Below, in pieces: positions 1 through 4,985 of a stretch of 5,305 nucleotides of DNA. The notes below the pieces were generated by a model. It had not been told where the DNA came from, did no database searches, and worked only from the letters and a program-made list of their open reading frames with translations. Source of the DNA: Nitrospiraceae bacterium (GTDB taxonomy: Bacteria > Nitrospirota > Thermodesulfovibrionia > Thermodesulfovibrionales > UBA9159). The DNA lies in contig DMNE01000354.1 of NCBI GenBank assembly GCA_003453735.1, positions 8,103 through 13,407 on the forward strand. Direction: 5' to 3'. Each line of letters opens with the position of its first letter. Position 1 is the stretch's first letter. A program made the translations under genes and the position numbers.

Positions 1-404
1 AACCTGTTGTACAGGCTTGGTGCCGAACCGCGACTCTGCATAAATTTATAAATAAGAAACTGGTAATCCTGTCTCTAGGACTCTCATCCTGACATCAATA
101 CAAGTTCCCTCCTTCAGTATCCTTTTTTTGCGCACAAAATTACCTACGGTCTCTTTTTTCACCTCTTTCCCTTCAAGAAAGGAAAATCAATATGCTCCCC
201 AAATGAGGCCTTTGCAAGAAAAGGCCTATTTCCTTACATATTTGAAAACAAATTGTCGAATACATGATGACAGTTTGAGACTTGACTTTAAGAATGATCA
301 CTTGCAGTACTCACCCCTTAAAAATAAGTACATCAACTAACTTATACCTTACTGAAGAACATCTCCGTTAACAAGTGCGGCAAGCAGTCTTGCGTCTTCA
401 ACGC
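1..404. other. Left-flank region with no convincing gene
   Basis: This stretch lies downstream of the minus-strand DUF2127 gene and runs to the window edge. The longest open frame starts at a TTG (128-340, plus). It has no Shine-Dalgarno, low-complexity composition and no recognisable domain, so I do not call it. The only clear structure is the hairpin at 206-227. A short perfect repeat near the edge (CCTGT/ACAGG, 3-15) is too small to interpret. On the minus strand 352-420 is open for 23 codons and could be a worn gene end, but it is too short to assign. Confidence 0.5.
206..227. repeat. Perfect 8-bp inverted repeat (hairpin)
   Basis: AGGCCTTT (206-213) and AAAGGCCT (220-227) are exact reverse complements separated by six bases. 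The stem is stable enough to form in RNA from either strand. The following plus-strand bases are only moderately T-rich (ATTTCCTT), and the minus-strand side lacks a clean T run, so it is at best a weak terminator. It lies about 180 bases downstream of the DUF2127 stop, far for a terminator of that gene. It might terminate a plus-strand gene lying left of the window. Confidence 0.4.
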
Positions 405-896
405 TTATTTTCTGGGATGTTTACGCCCTTGTCTTGATCGGTATAAAACATAACCCATATATCCCACGATACCTGCATTAACTATCAATATGGTAATTTT
501 AGGCCACGTCACTGTGCGCATAATTTCGAATAGTTCGACAGGAATGTACATCCCCCCGGTCAGAAGAGCGAACCATTCAGCCCATTGCCGCTGCCTCCAT
601 AAACCAAAAGCTTCGACGAAGCGAACCGCTGAGTAGAGCAGAGCTGAAAAGGCCATTACCCAGAGGTGAACATCGGTCAAGTGACTGGCAGCATCGATGA
701 AAATCTGGGGATAGTGTCTGGCAGGATTTAAATGGAAGTGCCGAACGAGCTGCTCGGCAGCCGAATGAAGATCCTTGTGAATGAACGCAAGCAACCCGAA
801 GCCGACAAACAAAACAAGCGCTCCTTTTGTCGCTTCGAAGAGGGCGACGACGCGCAGTCCACCCTTTAAATGTTCTCTGCTCTTCACTTTGCTCAT
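405..896 (-). CDS. DUF2127 family membrane protein
   Basis: This encodes a 163-residue predicted inner-membrane protein of unknown function that I assign to DUF2127. The N-terminus is short and basic (KSREHLKGGLR), followed by a first membrane helix at about residues 14-39. That helix carries the FEATKG motif (20-25), the family's usual ALFEAxKG-type signature. A soluble stretch (about 40-72) is rich in His and Leu. Further hydrophobic segments lie at about 76-98, 107-125 and 131-152, with conserved-looking RFVEAFGLW (92-100) and PVELFEI (119-125). The C-terminal tail is basic. Length matches the family. The ATG at 896 lacks a visible Shine-Dalgarno, but no better in-frame start exists before the first helix. 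It diverges from the host-attachment gene; the minus-strand promoter candidate at 973-1001 would give a leader of about 70 bases. The family's biochemical role is not known. Confidence 0.85.
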   Translation of the reverse strand: MSKVKSREHLKGGLRVVALFEATKGALVLFVGFGLLAFIHKDLHSAAEQLVRHFHLNPARHYPQIFIDAASHLTDVHLWVMAFSALLYSAVRFVEAFGLWRQRQWAEWFALLTGGMYIPVELFEIMRTVTWPKITILIVNAGIVGYMGYVLYRSRQGRKHPRK

Positions 897-972
897 AATA
901 TCAGGGATGCATCATGAACAGTATTCTTGACAATGCCTTTGTATGCTCAATAATCACTATAAATAATGCTGC

Positions 973-1001
973 AATATAGCCAGACTCGAGATCAAGATCA
1001 A
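973..1001 (-). promoter_or_regulatory. Candidate sigma-70 promoter for the DUF2127 gene
   Basis: Read on the minus strand, TTGATC (1001-996) is followed after exactly 17 bases by TATATT (978-973). Matches to the -35 and -10 consensus are good (4/6 and 5/6) with ideal spacing. Transcription would begin near 966, about 70 bases before the DUF2127 start. It is an eye-found match in AT-rich DNA, so chance occurrence is possible. Confidence 0.35.
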
Positions 1002-1073
1002 GACATACGAGCCCAAATTGGTCGATCAATTCGTGAACTATACTTTTCGAGGCGTTGTCCAAAAAATCCCATA

Positions 1074-1102
1074 TTGCAATTATGAAATTAAAGTAATACA
1101 AT
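1074..1102 (+). promoter_or_regulatory. Candidate sigma-70 promoter for the host-attachment gene
   Basis: TTGCAA (1074-1079) and TACAAT (1097-1102) are separated by 17 bases. Transcription would start near 1109, giving a leader of about 38 bases before the ATG at 1147. The -10 hexamer lies at the centre of the inverted repeat at 1089-1109, which would allow a repressor bound there to block RNA polymerase. Confidence 0.4.
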
Positions 1103-1109
1103 TACTTTA
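1089..1109. promoter_or_regulatory. Perfect 9-bp inverted repeat, operator-like
   Basis: TAAAGTAAT (1089-1097) and ATTACTTTA (1101-1109) are exact reverse complements around a 3-base centre (ACA). The 21-bp element overlaps the -10 of the plus-strand promoter candidate and sits between two divergent genes, as expected of a dimeric repressor's binding site. The AT-rich stem is a poor terminator and has no following T run in a useful position. No regulator gene is present in the window, so the binding protein is unknown. Confidence 0.4.
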
Positions 1110-1146
1110 CAAGCACATTTTACTTGGCGATTAAGGAACAAATATC

Positions 1147-1587
1147 ATGAGCACAATAGTGATTACGGTTGATTTGGGGCATTTCAAGGCTTATAGCATC
1201 ACCAGGGATCCCCTTGGACGCCCCATAATTGATTTGATAGAGAGTTATGATTCTCTTGAAGGACACGGCAAGTTAGCAGACAAGTTGAGTGATAGGGCGG
1301 GAAGATTCACAGGAGGAGGCGGAAAAGATGAGGTTGCCAAGGGATACGGTGAACTTCACCATCTTGAGTCGGAAACCAGAAAAAAACTCGAAAAAATGAT
1401 CGCTATGGATATCAACGCGTTAATAGAAAAAGAACGTCCAGAAAACTGGTATTTGGCAGCTGCCGAAAGAATTAGCAAAGAGGTCGTCAAAAATTTGGAC
1501 CCGAAGATAAAAGCCAAAATGGATAAAAACATCTCCGTTGATTTAACGAAAACCTCCAAATCTGAAATCTTAAGTCATTTTGCATAA
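1147..1587 (+). CDS. Host attachment family protein
   Basis: This encodes a 146-residue soluble protein resembling the 'protein required for attachment to host cells' family (Host_attach; named after an Agrobacterium attachment-region gene). Family features visible in order are an N-terminal beta strand (IVITVDLGHFKAYSI, 4-18) in place of the usual VVADxxxARIF pattern, the SDRAGRF motif (48-54) followed by a Gly run (56-59), then a helical half ending in DKNISVDLTKTSKSEI (126-141). This end matches the family's K-x-I-x-x-DLT-x-x-x-x-EI-x-x-H/HL pattern. Length is typical. The start is supported by AAGGA at 1133-1137, nine bases before the ATG. It has no signal peptide or membrane helix, so a direct adhesin role is doubtful; members are widespread in free-living bacteria and the true function is unclear. 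It stands alone behind its own promoter candidate. No clear terminator follows, only two T7 runs (1609-1615 and 1625-1631) without a stem. Confidence 0.82.
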   Translation: MSTIVITVDLGHFKAYSITRDPLGRPIIDLIESYDSLEGHGKLADKLSDRAGRFTGGGGKDEVAKGYGELHHLESETRKKLEKMIAMDINALIEKERPENWYLAAAERISKEVVKNLDPKIKAKMDKNISVDLTKTSKSEILSHFA

Positions 1588-1769
1588 ATCTTGTCCTTTT
1601 CATCTTGCTTTTTTTCTGGTATGCTTTTTTTATATATTGCCCAAACTACATAGCCTTTTAGAAAAGTATGAGTTTAAGGAGTGGAGTTAATAATCCTGTC
1701 CAAAAATCATAAAGATGGTATAAAGAGGAAACATCCGCGAAGTCCTATGATTTATAATGTAATAAAGTT

Positions 1770-1799
1770 TTGCCAAAATCCCCGCTCTCCGAATAAGAT
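1770..1799 (+). promoter_or_regulatory. Candidate promoter upstream of the 88-residue gene
   Basis: TTGCCA (1770-1775) and TAAGAT (1794-1799) are 18 bases apart, with 5/6 and 4/6 matches to sigma-70 consensus. Transcription would start near 1806, leaving 60-75 bases of leader before the start codons at 1866 and 1880. An exact TATAAT at 1753-1758 is nearby but lacks a usable -35. A TTGACA at 1819-1824 lacks a good -10 and would lie too near the ribosome site. Confidence 0.3.
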
Positions 1800-1852
1800 C
1801 TCTTGATGGGTCTAAGTATTGACATTCACTCTATCGAAGAGTTTGCTAACAA

Positions 1853-1883
1853 AAGGAGAGACACCATGGAGGTTGAACTATGA
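1853..1883 (+). promoter_or_regulatory. Tandem Shine-Dalgarno sites with a five-codon leader ORF
   Basis: AAGGAG (1853-1858) stands seven bases before an ATG at 1866 that opens a five-codon frame (M-E-V-E-L) closed by TGA at 1881-1883. Inside this small frame lies a second strong site, GGAGGT (1868-1873), six bases before the ATG at 1880 of the next gene. The small ORF's stop overlaps that start as ATGA. Both signals are near ideal, so translation may re-initiate from the small ORF, or the first site may be only a standby site. The five-residue peptide has no features suggesting classical attenuation. Confidence 0.4.
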
Positions 1884-2146
1884 GCTATTCACAGGTTGCT
1901 TTGGAAGACAAGATCCTGAAAATGTATCCGGAGATCGGGCAGCAGGGCATCTCCTTGAGCCTGGGGTTTGACAAGGAGAGGAATGCCTATATCGTGAGAC
2001 TTCAGAAGGACGATGTTAAACGGTACGCATTTCTTGACAAAAAAGACGCCGACTCCTGTATGGACGGTAACGTATGCATCTACCTTGGTTTTCTGATGGG
2101 CCAGTATATTTCGGATATCGAGTTGGAGTTAAATAGCCGCGTATAG
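1880..2146 (+). CDS. Small conserved-looking protein of unknown function
   Basis: This encodes an 88-residue soluble protein that I cannot assign to a named family, although its style recalls short hypothetical proteins of anaerobic environmental bacteria. The N-terminal part (SQVALEDKILKMYPEI, 4-19) should be a helix. It is followed by strand-like segments (GISLSLGFDKERNAYIVRLQ, 23-42, with a charged turn). A FLDKKDADSCMDGNVC stretch (51-66) holds the only two cysteines, six residues apart. The C-terminal part is hydrophobic then acidic. The helix-strand-strand pattern suggests a small alpha/beta fold. There is no signal peptide or membrane helix. The start at 1880 is fixed by GGAGGT six bases upstream. 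It is followed after 234 bases by the hemerythrin gene on the same strand; a functional link is possible but unproven. Strong translation signals and coherent composition support a real gene. Confidence 0.7.
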   Translation: MSYSQVALEDKILKMYPEIGQQGISLSLGFDKERNAYIVRLQKDDVKRYAFLDKKDADSCMDGNVCIYLGFLMGQYISDIELELNSRV

Positions 2147-2380
2147 ATTCCGCCCTGAAATTGTGATATCTCTGGAAATTTGGACAGCAGGGGTTTTTGA
2201 CGCTCTCTGCCCCTTGCACAGTAACGATCACGGTTTCCTTCCCGTACTGCGCCGGGACAAGTGTGATATGTATGGAGTCACGTGTACCACTAATAATCTT
2301 CCGGGCCAACAGCGATCATCGGCGTTTTGGGATAGGATGCGTTTCTCATCGAGGTTAGAGTCAATTAGAGGAGAAAAGCT

Positions 2381-2908
2381 ATGAAGCCTATAGGGCTTCT
2401 TATGCGGGAACATCGGCTTATTGAACGTATGATTGCACTTCTTAAGGCTGAACTGAGCAACATAGCTGAAACGGGAAAGATTGATGATCATTTCCTCGAC
2501 ACTATTATAGATTTTTTCAGAACCTATGCAGACAGATGTCACCACGGAAAGGAAGAGGATATCCTATTTAGAGAACTCGGGACAAAACCACTGTTAGCAG
2601 AGCACAAAGCAATGATGGACGGGTTAATTGAGGACCACGTTTTAGCGCGAAACACTATAGAAAGACTCTACGGCGCAAAGCAAAGTTATATGGCACACCA
2701 AGTCCCATTGAGCGATGTTACTGATTGCATGGAGATAATTACCCAGCTATATCCTGAACATATAGAAAAGGAGGACAAACACTTCTTTTTCCCCTCTCTG
2801 CAATATTTGTCACCGCGTGAACAAGATGCTATGCTGTCTGAGTTCAGGGAATTTGATGGTAAGTTCGAAATCTACGAGAAGATTATCAAGGCGCGGGAAG
2901 GAAAATAA
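2381..2908 (+). CDS. Hemerythrin-like (HHE domain) di-iron protein
   Basis: This encodes a 175-residue cytoplasmic four-helix-bundle protein of the hemerythrin/HHE cation-binding type. Family members bind a non-heme di-iron centre and take part in O2, NO or peroxide sensing, storage or iron-sulfur repair. The ligand pattern is complete: H11 (REHRLIE), H54 and E58 (HHGKEEDILF, 54-63), H86 (EDH), and H127 and E131 (EHIEKEDKHFFFP, 126-138). This matches the H, HxxxE, H, HxxxE series seen in bacterial members. An extra C-terminal helix (about 144-173) follows the bundle. No second domain is fused, so any signalling partner must be separate. The start is supported by AGAGGAG (2367-2373), seven bases upstream. 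The upstream 234-base gap has no clear terminator or promoter I can defend. The specific substrate cannot be told from sequence. Confidence 0.9.
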   Translation: MKPIGLLMREHRLIERMIALLKAELSNIAETGKIDDHFLDTIIDFFRTYADRCHHGKEEDILFRELGTKPLLAEHKAMMDGLIEDHVLARNTIERLYGAKQSYMAHQVPLSDVTDCMEIITQLYPEHIEKEDKHFFFPSLQYLSPREQDAMLSEFREFDGKFEIYEKIIKAREGK

Positions 2909-2964
2909 GAATAAAGCTATATAGGGACTCAGACCTCGCTCTTTATGTATGATAGAATTTCCTT

Positions 2965-4062
2965 ATGGGAGACTATGGACTAAAGGTCTCGGGCGGCATT
3001 CTACTATATCGCCTCTACGATGTGGCCTGGGACATAAATCTGCAAAAGGTCGAAGAAAGAGTACGGTCGTATAGACGCCAGAGCATCGACAGAAAACGCT
3101 TCAGTAAGGCTTTTGAATTTACAAACCCGCCGCTGTCTTTGAACTTGAAGGCGTTCGACAAAAACATTAATGGAAAACAATACGCTGTTAACGCTTATGC
3201 AAAGGCATATGACTACGGCGTCCTCAGTATAATATTCGAGATACCGTTCAAAGAGATTGAGACAAAAGACTTTGAGGGTCTTGCGAAGAACGGGGACGAG
3301 CCCTTTAAAGAAGATTTTCGAAAAGCGCTTGACCGTCTTGTTGATGACCTCGGGGATGCTCTTCATCAGGCAAACCGAAGCAGGTTTGAAGAGGACTACA
3401 CAGTTTATTACCTGACACAATTAAATCCGGAAAAAACTGCAAGGGATTTCCTCAGGATCTGTGACATTGGAAGTCTCCTTCTTTACGAGGAGGGGGAAAG
3501 CCCTGCCGGCGAAGCAGTCAAGGAAGAACTACTTTCTTTCAGGTTCTCTTATTCGGACAACGACCTGGTAATCTTAAGCTGGGACAAGGCCTTCGTCCTT
3601 GAACCCTCCGGGAGCATGGACATTCCTGACCTTCTCGAGTTTGCCAACACACAGCTTCTCGAACTCAGGGTCTATGACGATATGGTTGACAAGGAACTTG
3701 ATATCATAAACGATCGTATTATTACAGAGGTTTCTCCATCCATATGGAAAATCAGACGCTATGAGGAGTTGGCGGCGAGGGTAATGCGCACAGTTACGGA
3801 CCTCACCGGTATCACAGAAAAGATCGACAACTCCCTTAAGGTGACTGAGGATGTTTACTATGCAAGGGTTTACATGGCTGCCCTTTCCCTTTTTAAGGTG
3901 CGGGAGTGGGAGACAAGCATAGAAAGAAAAATAAACATAGCTTCAAGGGTCTACGACATGCTCTATCGAGAGATATCAAACAAAAGGACAGAGCTCCTTG
4001 AATTCATAATCGTCATCTTAATTGCCATAGAGATAGTATTATTTCTTATGGTCAGATTGTAA
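2965..4062 (+). CDS. RMD1/RMND1 (DUF155, COG1723)-like C-terminally anchored protein
   Basis: This encodes a 365-residue protein with one hydrophobic helix at the extreme C-terminus (about 346-363) and no signal peptide, so the bulk should face the cytoplasm. Several features recall the DUF155/RMD1 family. These are an N-terminal half with a YDYGVLSIIFEI strand (82-93), and a central IND near 248-250 within LLELRVYDDMVDKELDIIND. A helical segment TEDVYYARVYMAALSLF (294-310) precedes a charged coiled-coil-prone stretch with a repeating R/K-N-I pattern (320-340). The last element is a family-like LLEFIIVILIAIEIV end (344-358). Eukaryotic members are mitochondrial membrane proteins needed for mitochondrial translation; bacterial roles are unknown. 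Overall resemblance is moderate, so this could be a separate family with the same architecture. An in-frame stop at 2953-2955 rules out a start before 2956. The ATG at 2965 has a weak ribosome site, so a slightly later start is possible. It follows hemerythrin by 56 bases and may be cotranscribed. Confidence 0.65.
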   Translation: MGDYGLKVSGGILLYRLYDVAWDINLQKVEERVRSYRRQSIDRKRFSKAFEFTNPPLSLNLKAFDKNINGKQYAVNAYAKAYDYGVLSIIFEIPFKEIETKDFEGLAKNGDEPFKEDFRKALDRLVDDLGDALHQANRSRFEEDYTVYYLTQLNPEKTARDFLRICDIGSLLLYEEGESPAGEAVKEELLSFRFSYSDNDLVILSWDKAFVLEPSGSMDIPDLLEFANTQLLELRVYDDMVDKELDIINDRIITEVSPSIWKIRRYEELAARVMRTVTDLTGITEKIDNSLKVTEDVYYARVYMAALSLFKVREWETSIERKINIASRVYDMLYREISNKRTELLEFIIVILIAIEIVLFLMVRL

Positions 4063-4118
4063 AGGTCACCGGGTATGCATCGATGGCCGTTCGGTGCGAA
4101 GAAGGAAGTGATAGAGAC

Positions 4119-4254
4119 ATGAAGTATTTCGAGTTCAGAAGGGATGATGTTTTAAGAAAAGTCTTTCTCTTTAAACGGAAAGTTCATTTATCAGGCCCCG
4201 TTTGACGAGGAGGGTGGATCAGTCTGTGACCCCTGCGACTATAAAGCGGAGTGA
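4119..4254 (+). pseudogene. Probable frameshifted small gene with a CxxC motif
   Basis: An ATG at 4119, behind AAGGAAG (4102-4108), opens a 28-codon frame beginning MKYFEFRRDDVLRK and stopping at 4203-4205. The frame one base over is open from 4156 and reads NGKFIYQAPFDEEGG and then SVCDPCDYKAE before a TGA at 4252-4254. Each part looks more like real protein in its own frame. Removing one base in the pyrimidine-rich tract 4161-4172 would join them into a product of about 45 residues with a CDPC pair near its end, which could bind metal. I do not recognise a family. It could instead be a real 28-residue ORF and a chance second frame, or a sequencing error in an intact small gene. Confidence 0.35.
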
Positions 4255-4442
4255 ATCGCAAGAACTATAAGAATAGCATGGAGGAACTTTTTTCACAAAG
4301 AGTCCCATTGATCTCGCTATGTAGCTTTCCTCTCCAGAAAGAGGCACGGCTTGTTTATCGGCTTCACTTACTATTCCACAGGTTTTTGGAAAGTGAATCT
4401 GCTGCGGTGGATTACCGAGCCACGCTGTATCGCAGCATCGTT

Positions 4443-4471
4443 TTGTCTTTTCCCATAAGTTGTGGTATGGT
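4443..4471 (+). promoter_or_regulatory. Candidate extended -10 promoter upstream of the usp remnant and transporter
   Basis: TTGTCT (4443-4448) and TATGGT (4466-4471) are 17 bases apart. The -10 is preceded by TGG, giving an extended -10 (TGnTATGGT). Transcription would start near 4478, about 17 bases before the ATG at 4495. It would drive both the truncated universal stress ORF and the transporter gene just after it. The 240 bases upstream (4255-4494) otherwise contain no gene I can support. Confidence 0.4.
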
Positions 4472-4494
4472 GGTCTTATAGTTGAGAGCCAAGG

Positions 4495-4626
4495 ATGAAA
4501 TCAATGAACATATTGCTTGCAACTGACGGATCTGAATATTCAGAAGGTGCCGCCGTCCAGACAGAGATTGTGAAAAACAGCAAATGGGGCAAGTTGTTTG
4601 ACTCCTATCCGGGAGGCGAAAGGTAG
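4495..4626 (+). pseudogene. Truncated universal stress protein fused to an unrelated tail
   Basis: This is a 43-codon frame. Residues 4-22 (MNILLATDGSEYSEGAAVQ) are a textbook N-terminus of a UspA-type universal stress protein: the first beta strand followed by the ATDGSEYS turn that begins the nucleotide-binding fold. Normal members run about 140-150 residues. Here the family sequence ends near position 4560 and continues in frame with TEIVKNSKWGKLFDSYPGGER, which does not resemble any part of Usp, including its Gly-rich C-terminal motif. The fused product cannot fold as a Usp domain. An alternative start at 4504 is better placed relative to AAGG (4491-4494). The stop at 4624-4626 is two bases before the transporter's ATG, so the frame may survive as a translated leader. 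The likely origin is an in-frame deletion joining the 5' end of usp to the 3' end of another gene. Confidence 0.65.
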
Positions 4627-4628
4627 TC

Positions 4629-4985
4629 ATGGCCTATGTCAGTCTCGCCTTTGCCACAGTCCTTAACGCAACGGCGAATATATTGATCAAGGTCGGCGTG
4701 ATGAGGGTTGGAAGCCTGGAAGGCATGGCCCTACCGGTGTTCATAAAAAAAATGGCGCTTAATCATGTTCTCTGGGCGGGTTGCTTCTGTTTTGCCGCCG
4801 CACTTGTTGCGTACAGTTTTGCCCTGTCAAAGATCAATCTGAGCGTAGCATACCCGATAATGACATCCATAGGATACGCCATAGTTATACTAAGCTCTGT
4901 TTTCATCATAAAGGAGACACTGAACATCCACCAGATAATCGGCGTTTTGGTAATAATCTGCGGAGTATGGATGGTCGCCTGGTGA
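4629..4985 (+). CDS. Four-helix SMR/ArnE-like small membrane transporter
   Basis: This encodes a 118-residue inner-membrane protein with four predicted helices at about residues 3-22, 46-65, 69-93 and 98-117, as in the small multidrug resistance fold and the EamA half-unit. The best family marks are AYPIMTSIGYAIVILSS in helix 3 (residues 74-90, matching the YP motif of this superfamily) and the KETLNIHQIIGVLVIICGV segment leading into helix 4. The residue aligning with the essential Glu14 of EmrE is Asn13 (VLNATANILIK), so proton-coupled drug export of the EmrE kind is unlikely. ArnE/ArnF-type subunits, which flip lipid-linked sugars, also lack that Glu and are a closer match in style. They work as pairs, but no partner is in the window. 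It starts two bases after the usp-remnant stop, with GGGAGG (4611-4616) upstream, so translational coupling is plausible. No terminator is clear downstream. Confidence 0.82.
   Translation: MAYVSLAFATVLNATANILIKVGVMRVGSLEGMALPVFIKKMALNHVLWAGCFCFAAALVAYSFALSKINLSVAYPIMTSIGYAIVILSSVFIIKETLNIHQIIGVLVIICGVWMVAW

Noticed and set aside
128..340. Plus-strand 70-codon open frame
   Set aside because: TTG start, no Shine-Dalgarno, mixed low-information composition, and a strong hairpin inside it; no family resemblance.
349..420. Minus-strand 23-codon frame with a gene-end look (ISVEDARLLAALVNGD)
   Set aside because: Too short to assign and with no upstream continuation, because a stop closes it at 421-423 where the DUF2127 gene overlaps in another frame.
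901..1101. Minus-strand 66-codon open frame just upstream of the DUF2127 gene
   Set aside because: It begins at a TTG with no ribosome site inside the palindrome, has no recognisable family, and the DUF2127 promoter candidate lies within it. Treated as chance, though weakly protein-like near its end.
359..1540. Twelve-base direct repeat AACATCTCCGTT at 359-370 and 1529-1540
   Set aside because: One such match is expected by chance in a window this size, and the two contexts share nothing further.
2147..2380. Open frames on both strands between the 88-residue gene and hemerythrin
   Set aside because: Several frames are open at once, none has a good ribosome site or family-like sequence, and two overlap well-supported genes in the wrong frame. 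A GGGG/CCCC pairing near 2189-2215 lacks a T run, so I do not call a terminator.
4363..4397. Inverted repeat TTCACTT/AAGTGAA with a 21-base loop
   Set aside because: Seven-base arms with a long loop are common by chance, and its position does not match any promoter element I could define.
4251..4481. Plus-strand 76-codon frame starting at a GTG
   Set aside because: It overlaps the end of the split ORF, has no ribosome site and no domain pattern, and runs through the promoter candidate.
2318..4948. Thirteen-base shared string ATCGGCGTTTTGG near 2318 and 4939
   Set aside because: No extension on either side and unrelated contexts (intergenic versus transporter coding); chance match.
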